64,000 nt of DNA from Dorea_A amylophila. Lineage in GTDB: Bacteria > Bacillota > Clostridia > Lachnospirales > Lachnospiraceae. Position 1 is the first letter of the stretch. Every line of letters starts with the position of its first letter. The stretch lies in the NCBI RefSeq assembly GCF_025567265.1, contig NZ_JAOQJW010000012.1:1-64000 (forward strand). Reading direction: 5' to 3'. A program made the translations under genes and the position numbers. Below, piece by piece: positions 15,074 to 23,133 of the stretch. The notes beneath the pieces were generated by a model, which made no database searches, was not told where the DNA came from, and saw only the letters and a list, made by a program, of their open reading frames with translations.

Positions 15074-16441
15074 ATGAAAAAGAGAAAATTTATAGTCCCT
15101 GCCATTGCGATAATTGCTGCAGCATTACTGTTGGAAGGTTTTATTTTAAAGTATGTTAATGACAGAAACGCGGACCGGACGTCAAAGGTACTTTTAGATC
15201 GTGTTATTACCGTGCTTGATAAAAATGATGAGAGTGAAAAAGCGCTTATTAAATCGCTGAAGGATGATTATATAGTCAGAGCCAAGGCGGTTTCTTATAT
15301 TATCGATGCGAAACCAGAGGTGGAATACGATGTCGACGAGTTACAGAAGGTTGCGGCGTTGATATCTGTGGATGAGATACATTTGTTTGACACAAAAGGA
15401 TATATTTACAGCGGTTCTGTGCCAAAATATTTTGGATATAGCTTTGATTCAGGAGAACAGATGGAATATTTCAAGCCAATGCTTACGGATAAGAAGCTTA
15501 CTATGTGTCAGGATGTGACGCCGAATACGTCCGAAGCTAAAGAAATGATGTACGCGATTACCTGGAATGAAGCCGGAAACAAAATGATTCAGGTTGGTAT
15601 TGAGCCAAAACGGCTTCTGAACGAGGTCAGGCAGAATGAGATTTCTACCGTAGTTGCGGATATGCCAGTGTATAAAGATATGGAGATACTGGTTGCAGAT
15701 TCGGATACAAAGATCGTAGCCGGAGCTACAGACAGCAGTAAAATAGGCCTGGAAATTGACAGTATTGATATGCGGCATTATCGGTGTGTGGAGAAGCAGG
15801 AGGGGGCATATATTGTTACTGTAATGGTAAAGGATTCTTATTATCAGCAGGGAAGCCTTTTGGCTATTCTTATAGTTGGAATATACTTGATTCTGGCTTC
15901 GTGTTGTATGGTGTATATGTTGTCGAAGGTCATGAAAGAGAAATATGAAAAAGAAAAATTCCGGTATACATCGAATACGGACGAACTCACCAGATGTTAT
16001 AACAGACGTGCGTATGAGGAGGACATAAACAAGCTCAATCTTAGTAAGGAATGGGTATATGTTTCTATGGATCTTAACGGGCTCAAGAGAGCAAATGATT
16101 CTTTTGGACATGTAGCAGGAGATGAGCTTATACGGGCGGCTGCAGATTGTATGAAAAGCAGCTTCAGTGAACATGGCAAGGTATACAGAGTGGGCGGCGA
16201 TGAGTTCGTTGTTATCATTACAAAAGACATACCGCAGTTTGAAAATATGCTGAGGACATTTGAGCAGAGAGTGGCAAGCTGGCATGGAGAATTTGTCGAG
16301 TCGATGGCGGTTTCGTATGGATATGTCTTCAGTTCGGAGCGAAAGTGGAACAGCATATTTGATATTTCAAAAGCTTCGGATGAAAGAATGTATGAGAGTA
16401 AGAAGCAATATTACATTAGAAGCGGAATGGACAGAAGATGA
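15074..16441 (+). CDS. membrane diguanylate cyclase (GGDEF)
   Basis: Makes c-di-GMP from two GTP. The 455 residues comprise a membrane segment (about 6-27), an extracellular sensor region (about 28-265), a second membrane segment (about 268-290) and a GGDEF domain. The catalytic motif is intact (RVGGDEFVVI), with the nucleotide-binding DLNGLKRANDSFGH and DELTRCYNRRAYEE. The inhibitory I-site RxxD normally just upstream is absent (SEHGKVYRVGG), so product inhibition may be weak. GGGAAGAGG precedes ATG 15074. It sits near a candidate c-di-GMP riboswitch and a hybrid kinase. A TATACT near 15031 is a possible -10. Confidence 0.9.
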   Translation: MKKRKFIVPAIAIIAAALLLEGFILKYVNDRNADRTSKVLLDRVITVLDKNDESEKALIKSLKDDYIVRAKAVSYIIDAKPEVEYDVDELQKVAALISVDEIHLFDTKGYIYSGSVPKYFGYSFDSGEQMEYFKPMLTDKKLTMCQDVTPNTSEAKEMMYAITWNEAGNKMIQVGIEPKRLLNEVRQNEISTVVADMPVYKDMEILVADSDTKIVAGATDSSKIGLEIDSIDMRHYRCVEKQEGAYIVTVMVKDSYYQQGSLLAILIVGIYLILASCCMVYMLSKVMKEKYEKEKFRYTSNTDELTRCYNRRAYEEDINKLNLSKEWVYVSMDLNGLKRANDSFGHVAGDELIRAAADCMKSSFSEHGKVYRVGGDEFVVIITKDIPQFENMLRTFEQRVASWHGEFVESMAVSYGYVFSSERKWNSIFDISKASDERMYESKKQYYIRSGMDRR

Positions 16442-16453
16442 TGATAAAAATCA

Positions 16454-16480
16454 GAGAAATTCGTTCGATTTCTTTTTTTT
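16454..16480 (+). terminator. terminator after the GGDEF gene
   Basis: AGAAAT and ATTTCT arms around TCGTTCG are followed by eight T residues (16454-16480). Confidence 0.75.
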
Positions 16481-16484
16481 ACTG

Positions 16485-16586
16485 ATTTTGAGTTTATATG
16501 CAGCACTTGATTTGGAAGTAGATGAGGGATTTGCCTATGAAGAATATCATTTGTTGAAGCTTTGGGAAGGTAGGAAATGGAAATGA
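16485..16586 (+). pseudogene. possible 3' remnant of a gene coupled to the DUF5714 gene
   Basis: After the terminator the frame reads LSLYAALDLEVDEGFAYEEY and HLLKLWEGRKWK and stops at 16586, overlapping the downstream start at 16577 by ten bases. The composition is protein-like and the overlap is the type seen in operons, but no start codon exists in this frame after the terminator. It may be the tail of a lost upstream operon gene. Low certainty. Confidence 0.3.
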
Positions 16587-17266
16587 AAGAAGAATGTATT
16601 ATATGTAAAGCACCAATTATATATCTTGAAAAAGATGAAATGATGGAGTGCGTGTTATGCCATAAAAAGGAATTAAGCAAAACTAGATGTGAGCAGGGTC
16701 ATTATGTATGTAATGAATGCCATACAAAAGAAATGGGTGTAATTATAGACATATGTCTTAGTGAAACATCTAAGAATCCGATAGAAATTATAAGAAGAAT
16801 GATGGCGCAGCCGTTCTGTCATATGCATGGACCAGAGCATCATGTTATGGTTGGTTCAGCGCTTCTTACCGCATATAAAAATGCAGGTGGTGAGATTGAT
16901 TTGCCGGAAGCTCTGCTTGAAATGATGAATAGAGGAAAAGCTGTTCCAGGCGGTGTATGTGGATTCTGGGGTGCTTGTGGCGCCGGAATTAGTACAGGAA
17001 TGTTTATATCAATAATCTCAGGAGCGACTCCACTTAAAAATGAACCTTGGGGTCTGGCTAATAAAATGACTTCTAAGGCACTTGACGCAATCGGGAGCAT
17101 TGGTGGACCAAGATGTTGTAAAAGAGATTCCTATATAGCCATAATCTCAGCAATTGACTATGTGGCAGAGAATTTCAATATACAAATGGAAAAGCCTGTT
17201 ATAAAGTGTATTCATTCTGATAAGAACAACCAATGTATTAAGGAGAGGTGTCCGTTTCATGAATAA
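16577..17266 (+). CDS. DUF5714 cysteine-rich protein
   Basis: A 229-residue soluble protein. An N-terminal zinc-ribbon-like part shows CIICKAP, MMECVLCHKKE, CEQGHYVCNECH, followed by MAQPFCHMHGPEHHVMVG, a GGVCGFWGACGAG glycine/cysteine loop, GGPRCCKRDSY and a C-terminal CIHSDKNNQCIKERCPFH. This matches proteins grouped as DUF5714, of unknown activity, often near thiol or redox and metalloid genes. The many conserved Cys/His suggest metal or cluster binding. ATG 16577 follows GGAAGGTAGG; ATG 16583 is an alternative. It overlaps by 8 bases (ATGAATAA) the start of a broken arsC-like gene, so the intact ancestor was a coupled pair. Confidence 0.7.
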   Translation: MEMKEECIICKAPIIYLEKDEMMECVLCHKKELSKTRCEQGHYVCNECHTKEMGVIIDICLSETSKNPIEIIRRMMAQPFCHMHGPEHHVMVGSALLTAYKNAGGEIDLPEALLEMMNRGKAVPGGVCGFWGACGAGISTGMFISIISGATPLKNEPWGLANKMTSKALDAIGSIGGPRCCKRDSYIAIISAIDYVAENFNIQMEKPVIKCIHSDKNNQCIKERCPFHE

Positions 17267-17333
17267 GAAAAAAGTCGCATTTATCTGTGTTCATAATTCA
17301 TGCCGTAGTCAGATCGCAGAGGTATGCAGGTAG
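17259..17333 (+). pseudogene. arsC-like (low-MW phosphatase fold arsenate reductase), N-terminal fragment
   Basis: ATG 17259, behind AAGGAGAGGTG, opens MNKKKVAFICVHNSCRSQIA, the N-terminal P-loop (Cx5R: C10-V-H-N-S-C15-R16) of thioredoxin-coupled ArsC. After 24 residues it stops at TAG 17331-17333 inside a perfect hairpin. The catalytic acid and the second and third redox cysteines are missing, so no activity is expected. Its overlap with the DUF5714 gene shows that the pair was once an operon. Confidence 0.8.
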
Positions 17334-17352
17334 ATAAAATAATTATCTACCT
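17328..17352 (+). terminator. perfect inverted repeat at the arsC break point
   Basis: AGGTAGATAA (17328-17337) and TTATCTACCT (17343-17352) form a 10-pair stem with a 5-base loop. No long T-tract follows. It may act as a weak terminator or mark the deletion junction that removed the rest of arsC. Confidence 0.45.
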
Positions 17353-17409
17353 CCTACCCGATTTTAGAAATTAAGAAAGTTCTGCCACATTCTTGTAGCC
17401 CAGATTGAA

Positions 17410-17889
17410 TTAATCATCAATGCCGTATTTGTTTTCCAGCGCTTCTTCTGCTAATTCCAGTTCATCTTCCAGTTTTTCAATCGCGCGTTCTCTCGCTTTG
17501 TATGTCTCGAAGCTAATCTCTTTCATCTGGTAAGCATACTCAAATTCATCATCAAGTTTATCCAGTTCGTCATCAACTGCGTCTACCTGCCTTTTCAAAG
17601 TGTAGAATTGTTCGTGATTCTCAGATGCATTTGTAGATGTTTTTGCATTGTTTACACTTTTTGTTATATTACAGATTTCTTCTTCATAAGAAGAAAAATC
17701 ATAGTCCTTTTCGTTCACATTCTCTGCTGCGTTTTCTGTGTTACTGATGTTATCATCATCGTCATCTGTATTTGATGTTACAACTTCCTGGGTCTTAATA
17801 TCTTCTGTAGCTTCATTATTGGATGAAGTGCATCCTGTAAAAGCAAATATTAATGTGAGGGATAATAAAACTACTAATATTTTTTTCAT
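17410..17889 (-). CDS. acidic lipoprotein with C-terminal coiled coil
   Basis: A 159-residue protein with a lipoprotein signal peptide (MKKILVVLLSLTLIFAFTGC, lipobox FTGC), an Asp/Asn/Thr-rich flexible region with a run of five Asp (about residues 43-47) and a heptad-like helical C-terminal half (VDAVDDELDKLDDEFEYAYQ and later KLEDELELAEEALE). AAGGAGAA precedes the ATG. The family is unknown. It is divergent from a two-component system starting at 18047; the shared intergenic region contains two GATTAAAA repeats 11 bases apart, so the system probably regulates it. It may bind a cation or peptide outside the membrane (guess). Confidence 0.7.
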   Translation of the reverse strand: MKKILVVLLSLTLIFAFTGCTSSNNEATEDIKTQEVVTSNTDDDDDNISNTENAAENVNEKDYDFSSYEEEICNITKSVNNAKTSTNASENHEQFYTLKRQVDAVDDELDKLDDEFEYAYQMKEISFETYKARERAIEKLEDELELAEEALENKYGIDD

Positions 17890-17954
17890 AACGTGTTCTC
17901 CTTCCGTCTCTTGGATGTTTTGTTTTTGCTGTTATATGTATCATATGGGGGGAA

Positions 17955-17975
17955 GATTAAAAAAAGATTAAAACA
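17955..17975. promoter_or_regulatory. candidate response-regulator box between divergent genes
   Basis: GATTAAAA occurs at 17955 and 17966, an 11-base period expected for an OmpR-family dimer site. The site lies between the minus-strand lipoprotein (start 17889) and the plus-strand regulator (18047), placed to control either or both. Confidence 0.4.
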
Positions 17976-18046
17976 AATAGTAATTTCAAAAAATGAAAAA
18001 AAGGACTCTAGCACACGAAAATGATTGGTATTATAATAATTACATT

Positions 18047-18721
18047 ATGAGATTACTGATTGTAGAAGACGAGAATGATTTAAGAAACATTGTCAAAAAA
18101 AGGCTTGTCAAGGAACATTACAGTGTAGATGCCTGTGGGGATGGTCTGGAAGCGATGGCTTATATCGATATGACTTCCTACGATGGTATTATTCTTGATA
18201 TCATGTTGCCGGGAAAGGATGGATATGAAATCTTAAGAGAATTAAGGCAACGAGAAGATGATACACCGGTTCTGTTACTGACAGCAAAAGACAGCATTGA
18301 GGACCGTGTCAAAGGACTGGATCTTGGTGCCGATGATTACCTGATCAAACCATTTGCATTTGAAGAACTGCTTGCAAGAATCCGTGTCATGATGCGTAGA
18401 AAGCCACAATTTACATCCAATCAACTAAAAATAGCAGATCTTATTCTGGATCGTGACACAAGAAAGGTTACAAGAGCCGGAAATGAAATTGATCTTTCTG
18501 CAAAAGAATTTATGGTTCTGGAATGTCTTATGCGCAACAAAAATATCGTAATGACAAGACAGCAGATTGAACAGAATGCGTGGGACTTTGATTTTGAAGG
18601 TGGTTCCAATGTGATCGACGTATACATTCGTTATTTGCGAAAAAAAATCGATGCACAATATGAACAAAAACTCATCCACACTGTTCGCGGTGTCGGATAT
18701 GTAATGAGGGAAAACGAATGA
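18047..18721 (+). CDS. response regulator, OmpR/PhoB family
   Basis: A 224-residue regulator: receiver with LLIVEDENDL, phospho-acceptor Asp in GIILDIMLPGKDG (about residue 51) and Lys in DDYLIKPFAF, then an OmpR-type winged helix (MTRQQIEQNAWDFD, VIDVYIRYLRKKID). The start at ATG 18047 matches the family N-terminus (MRLLIVEDE). No ribosome site precedes it, and TATAAT at 18032-18037 lies only 10 bases before the ATG, so the mRNA may be leaderless. A longer in-frame ATG at 17993 also lacks a ribosome site and would add 18 unlikely residues. It overlaps the kinase by 4 bases (ATGA). Confidence 0.92.
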   Translation: MRLLIVEDENDLRNIVKKRLVKEHYSVDACGDGLEAMAYIDMTSYDGIILDIMLPGKDGYEILRELRQREDDTPVLLLTAKDSIEDRVKGLDLGADDYLIKPFAFEELLARIRVMMRRKPQFTSNQLKIADLILDRDTRKVTRAGNEIDLSAKEFMVLECLMRNKNIVMTRQQIEQNAWDFDFEGGSNVIDVYIRYLRKKIDAQYEQKLIHTVRGVGYVMRENE

Positions 18722-20070
18722 AACAGCTGACGATCAAGAAAAAAATTACGCTATGGTACACCGGAATCATTGCCGTAGTCCTTGGGACTATTTTAGTTCT
18801 CGTCCTTCTTTTTGTGGATAAGGTTGGAATTTCTGCGACAGAAGAAGAAATCAGTGCCGCAGTGACTGGTTTCTCTTCAAATATTAATTTTCAGGATGAT
18901 TCCTTTTATCTTGACGGCGATACCGAATTTTACGATGACGGTATTATGTTTTGTATTTATGACAAAAACGGACGCTTACTTTATGGAACGATTCCAACCC
19001 AATTTCCAGAAGAAACTATCCTCAAGTCGAATACACCGCGAATGATAACCGGATCAAATCGAAAATGGATGATATATGACAGCGTTTACACTTACGGTGA
19101 TGATGAGGAAATGTGGGTACGAGGAATTACCTCTGTACATTCTATAGAACTTTTCATGCAGACATCCGAGAAAATGCTGTTGATTGTATTCCCATTACTC
19201 ATTATTCTGATCGGAGCCATCGGATATTTTATGATCAAACGGGCATTGAGACAGGTGGATCTTATCTGCGATGAAGTTGAAAACATCAGCAATGGAAAAG
19301 ATCTTTCCAAACGATTGTCTCTGCCAAAAGCAAAAGATGAATTATACGAATTGTCGGAGAAATTTAACGGAATGTTCGAGCGATTGGAATTTTCGTTTGA
19401 GAAGGAACGTCAATTCACATCAGACGTATCCCATGAACTGCGGACTCCCGTTGCTGTTATCATTTCCCAGTGTGAGTACTTATTGGAAAATGAAAACTTA
19501 TCTGCGGAAGATAAGGAAGAGATTGCAGTCATCTTAAGGCAGGCAAAACGAATGTCAAAGCTGACAAGCGAAATGTTAATGATCGCCAGAAACGAACAGG
19601 ATGAGCAGCATCTGATGGAAAAACTGGATTTTGGATTATTAAGCGAACTTGTAATAGAAGAACTGCAGACAAAAGCACAGGAAAAAAATATTGAGATTAC
19701 CCTGCAAAAGCAGGACGACTTATTTATGAACGGCGACCAGACATTGATTTTGCGTATGATGATGAATTTAATAACCAATGCCATCAATTACGGAAAAACA
19801 AATGGACATATCCATGTTATCCTGAAGGTCGAAAATGACCAGATTGTCGGTGAAGTGAAAGATGATGGTATTGGAATAAGTGAGGAACACCTGGACAGAA
19901 TCTGGGAGCGTTTCTATCGCATAGACAAAAGCCGTTCCAGAGAAAGTGGCGGTACCGGACTCGGCCTTTCTATGGTGCGTTGGATTGTAAATCTCCACAA
20001 TGGAACCATTCACGTCGAAAGTATCGAAGGTATCGGAACGAGTTTTATTTTCCGATTTCCGAAAATATAA
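18718..20070 (+). CDS. sensor histidine kinase partner of the upstream regulator
   Basis: A 450-residue kinase with a membrane segment at about 14-36, an extracellular sensor of about 115 residues (rich in Asp/Tyr, SSNINFQDDSFYLDGDTEFY), a second membrane segment near 155-173 and a HAMP linker. Then come HisKA (QFTSDVSHELRTPVAVII) and HATPase (NLITNAINYG, VKDDGIGISEE, GGTGLGLSMVRW). The ATGA overlap with the regulator gene means coupled translation. Domain layout resembles CssS/VanS-type envelope kinases. The divergent acidic lipoprotein may be an accessory sensor or target. Confidence 0.93.
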   Translation: MKQLTIKKKITLWYTGIIAVVLGTILVLVLLFVDKVGISATEEEISAAVTGFSSNINFQDDSFYLDGDTEFYDDGIMFCIYDKNGRLLYGTIPTQFPEETILKSNTPRMITGSNRKWMIYDSVYTYGDDEEMWVRGITSVHSIELFMQTSEKMLLIVFPLLIILIGAIGYFMIKRALRQVDLICDEVENISNGKDLSKRLSLPKAKDELYELSEKFNGMFERLEFSFEKERQFTSDVSHELRTPVAVIISQCEYLLENENLSAEDKEEIAVILRQAKRMSKLTSEMLMIARNEQDEQHLMEKLDFGLLSELVIEELQTKAQEKNIEITLQKQDDLFMNGDQTLILRMMMNLITNAINYGKTNGHIHVILKVENDQIVGEVKDDGIGISEEHLDRIWERFYRIDKSRSRESGGTGLGLSMVRWIVNLHNGTIHVESIEGIGTSFIFRFPKI

Positions 20071-20154
20071 GGAGCTATCGCTGTATATCCAATTTTTTTT
20101 ACCAAAGAGAAGGGTTCATTATTCAATGTGAAGGTTTGGATGAAGCTACTGGTG

Positions 20155-20190
20155 AAAAAGAAAGGCCCGTATCCGTTCAGGATATGAGCC
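20155..20190 (-). terminator. terminator of the alpha-galactosidase/YczE operon
   Basis: On the minus strand GGCTCATATCC pairs with GGATACGGGCC (plus-strand 20164-20174 and 20180-20190, one mismatch and one G-U) and is followed by CTTTCTTTTTC. It lies 34 bases past the stop of the YczE-like gene. Confidence 0.65.
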
Positions 20191-20223
20191 TTGCAAGAAT
20201 TGGAGAATTGTAATCCGTAGATT

Positions 20224-20853
20224 TTACAAGTAAAATCTCTCCAGTTTTGTTTTAAAAAATTGAATTAATGGGCCGTTGAAGCAGGCATTTATAATTGTCC
20301 CAATCCCTACTACCGACCAGATACCCGCCCCAGATGCAGTGGCAAATATGATTCCGATAATCACGACAACAACATCTGAAAGAATCCTTGCTTTATGGAA
20401 TGGAATTTTCTGATGTGTCAGTTTCTCGATTATAATTGCGACACTGTCATATGGAGCGATTCCCATATCTGCGACCATATATAATGCCACTCCCATAGAT
20501 GCCATCAACTGAGCAAGCAGCAGTGCAAGGATACGCAGTGGCAGATTCATCTGAATCTGCACTACATCATTCGCTACATAACAAATAAAGTCTGCAATGT
20601 ATCCGACAAATACCATATTGATAATGGTCCCCGCACCAATGCAGGATCTTGCCTGAAAAAATACAACTACAAGGATGATCGCATTGACAAGCAACTGCCA
20701 CGTTCCAAAGCTCCATCCGATAAATCCGCTGATTCCAAGATTCATTGCACTGAATGGATCCACGCCAAATTGTGAAAGTCGTAAGAAAGATACACATAAT
20801 CCAATAAACAATATTCCCAGTACCATTCCGCCGGTTCTTTTTGTCTTCGTCAT
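20224..20853 (-). CDS. YczE/YyaS/YitT-family membrane protein
   Basis: A 209-residue polytopic protein with about five to six membrane segments and the family's conserved FGVDPFSAMNLGIS near residue 30 and MGIAPYDSVAIII near residue 130. Function in the family is unknown. It starts 3 bases after the alpha-galactosidase stop, with AGGAGGGA inside the end of that gene, so it is co-transcribed with sugar genes. It may be a transporter accessory or an unrelated passenger. Confidence 0.82.
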   Translation of the reverse strand: MTKTKRTGGMVLGILFIGLCVSFLRLSQFGVDPFSAMNLGISGFIGWSFGTWQLLVNAIILVVVFFQARSCIGAGTIINMVFVGYIADFICYVANDVVQIQMNLPLRILALLLAQLMASMGVALYMVADMGIAPYDSVAIIIEKLTHQKIPFHKARILSDVVVVIIGIIFATASGAGIWSVVGIGTIINACFNGPLIQFFKTKLERFYL

Positions 20854-20856
20854 GAT

Positions 20857-23100
20857 CTATCTTCCCTCCTGAACTTTTTTGCCTTTCAGCATATATATTC
20901 TAGATTCAAAATCGGTACAAGGAGTCACATTCCCTGGCACTTCACCAGCTGTCACATCGGATGTGATCAATCCATAATTCATCAATTCGTCTCCGTAATT
21001 TTCTGTATGATTCCATACATTTTCATAAATCATATCCGGGTTCAATCCCTGTAATCTGACACGGCTATACGGCTGATTCACTCCATTTAAAACACGATAG
21101 TAGCCTACGATTGCAAGCGTGCGGTCTTCATTTGTCACCATCCATACCGTCTCATTTCCTTCGAATGGACTTTTCAGACGATAAAATGTTCCAAACTGTA
21201 ACACTTCTCGGTATTCTTTCATAAATGTGATCTGTTCTTTTACTTCTTTGATCTCTTCTTCTGTCAATTTGTTGAGATCCAGTTCGTATCCAAAAGTTCC
21301 AAAGTATGCTACATTCGCTCTTGTATGTAATGGGGTATTGCGAAATACCTGGTGATTCGGGACAACAGACACATGGCTTCCCATACTGCTGAGCGGATAA
21401 CACATAGAAGTTCCGTACTGAATCTTCAGACGCTCAATTGCATCCGAATCATCGCTTGTCCATCCCTGTGGTGCATAATACAGCATTCCCGGGTCAAATC
21501 TTCCGCCACCGCTGGCGCAGGATTCAAATAATACTTCTGGAAACTCATTTGTCAAACGTTCATACAGATCATATACACCTAAAATATAACGATGGAACAC
21601 TTCTCCCTGTCTGTCTGAAGAAAATTTGCTGCTGTAGCATTCTGTAATGCTTCGGTTCATATCCCATTTAATATATGAGATTTTCGACTCCGATAATAAC
21701 TTTGCCATCATTCCGTAAATATGATCTACTACTTCTTTTCTTGCAAAATCGAGTACATATTGGTATCTGCCGTGTGATGTATTTCTTCCTGGTGTCTGTA
21801 AGATCCAGTCCGGATGTGCTCGATAAAGATCAGAGTCTTTATTTACCATCTCCGGCTCAAACCAAAGACCGAATTTTAATCCTAGTGCTTCAATTCTTTC
21901 TGACAGGCCTTTGATGCCATTTGGCAGAAGCTCTTCATTTGCCACCCAATCACCAAGACCAGCTCTGTCATTTCTTCTTGCGCCAAACCATCCGTCATCT
22001 AAGACAAACAGTTCTACTCCACATTCTTTTGCTTTCCTTGCAATCTCTACAAGGCGATCTTCTGTAAAGTCAAAATAAGTTGCTTCCCAGTTGTTATTTA
22101 AAATCGGTCTTGCCTTATCACGCCAGTACCCTCTTGCGAGTCTCTTTGCATACAGCTTCTGGAATGTCTGACTCATGCCATTTAATCCATTTTCACTGTA
22201 AACCAGAACTGCTTCCGGTGTCTGAAAGCTTTCTCCCGGTTCTAATTTCCAATCGAATCCTTCCGGATTGATCCCGGCTGTAATTCGTGTCACATCATGT
22301 GTATCTACCTCTGCCTGCATACGGAAATTTCCACTATATACAAGGCTTATTCCGATTGCTTCTCCTGCATTTTCATCTGTGTTGTGACGTTTTAAAGCAA
22401 GGAACGGATTATGTTCGTGAGAAGAATTTCCGCGCATGCTGTCGATAGCTGTTATGCCTTGCTCCAATGTTCGATTCTTTATATAGCGCTCTCTGGACCA
22501 CGCACCGGACAACTGCATCCATTCATAATCCTTATCCGGAAGATCCAGGCTTAAGCTCATCATATTTAATACATGCAGATTTTTCTCACCGGCATTTTCA
22601 ATATAAGCACTTCTTGCAATTGCACTATATTCATCAAAAATCGTATATAAAAGCGCCAGTTTTGCACCAGTCAAAGCGTCTTTCAGAAAGATGCGCAATG
22701 TCTGCGCTTCCTCCTTGGACTCTGTGTAAGTTGCCGGCAATCCGGAGAGTTTCGGTTTTCCGGCAATAATCTCATAACAGTCATATTGGAACTCACTGAT
22801 TCTGCTGCCATTTTCCTGCAACAATTCAATTGCCGGATGTCTGTAGTCTGTCGTACCGTAAACAGGATATTCCTGTCGGATATGTTCCAATGAAAAAGTA
22901 CGATCCCATTCATATATATATGATGTCATTGGGCGTTCACATTTCTCAACCAGATAAGAAAAATCTGCTTTGTCATGAAGTCGTTTTCCAAAATATAATT
23001 GTCCCAGATGTCCATTTTCTAATACACATAAGATATAACTGATTTTTTCATTGTATAAATGGAAAGTTTTCGTTTCCTCGTGAAAAATAATCTGTCTCAT
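20857..23100 (-). CDS. alpha-galactosidase, GH36
   Basis: Hydrolyses terminal alpha-1,6-galactose from melibiose or raffinose-family sugars; no signal peptide, so intracellular. The 747 residues match GH36 length. Catalytic nucleophile Asp480 lies in YIKWDMNRSITE and the proposed acid/base Asp550 in GWTSDDSDAIERL; the substrate-binding LDDGWFGARRNDRAGLGDW and ESCASGGGRFDPGML are present. The N-terminal beta-sandwich and C-terminal domain are complete. It follows the GPH symporter gene by 33 bases in the same orientation and precedes a YczE-like gene, all downstream of an AraC regulator. It is a paralogue of the enzyme at 54762-56948. Confidence 0.95.
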   Translation of the reverse strand: MRQIIFHEETKTFHLYNEKISYILCVLENGHLGQLYFGKRLHDKADFSYLVEKCERPMTSYIYEWDRTFSLEHIRQEYPVYGTTDYRHPAIELLQENGSRISEFQYDCYEIIAGKPKLSGLPATYTESKEEAQTLRIFLKDALTGAKLALLYTIFDEYSAIARSAYIENAGEKNLHVLNMMSLSLDLPDKDYEWMQLSGAWSRERYIKNRTLEQGITAIDSMRGNSSHEHNPFLALKRHNTDENAGEAIGISLVYSGNFRMQAEVDTHDVTRITAGINPEGFDWKLEPGESFQTPEAVLVYSENGLNGMSQTFQKLYAKRLARGYWRDKARPILNNNWEATYFDFTEDRLVEIARKAKECGVELFVLDDGWFGARRNDRAGLGDWVANEELLPNGIKGLSERIEALGLKFGLWFEPEMVNKDSDLYRAHPDWILQTPGRNTSHGRYQYVLDFARKEVVDHIYGMMAKLLSESKISYIKWDMNRSITECYSSKFSSDRQGEVFHRYILGVYDLYERLTNEFPEVLFESCASGGGRFDPGMLYYAPQGWTSDDSDAIERLKIQYGTSMCYPLSSMGSHVSVVPNHQVFRNTPLHTRANVAYFGTFGYELDLNKLTEEEIKEVKEQITFMKEYREVLQFGTFYRLKSPFEGNETVWMVTNEDRTLAIVGYYRVLNGVNQPYSRVRLQGLNPDMIYENVWNHTENYGDELMNYGLITSDVTAGEVPGNVTPCTDFESRIYMLKGKKVQEGR

Positions 23101-23133
23101 ATAATACCCCTTTTACAATTTAATTGTTGGCTC

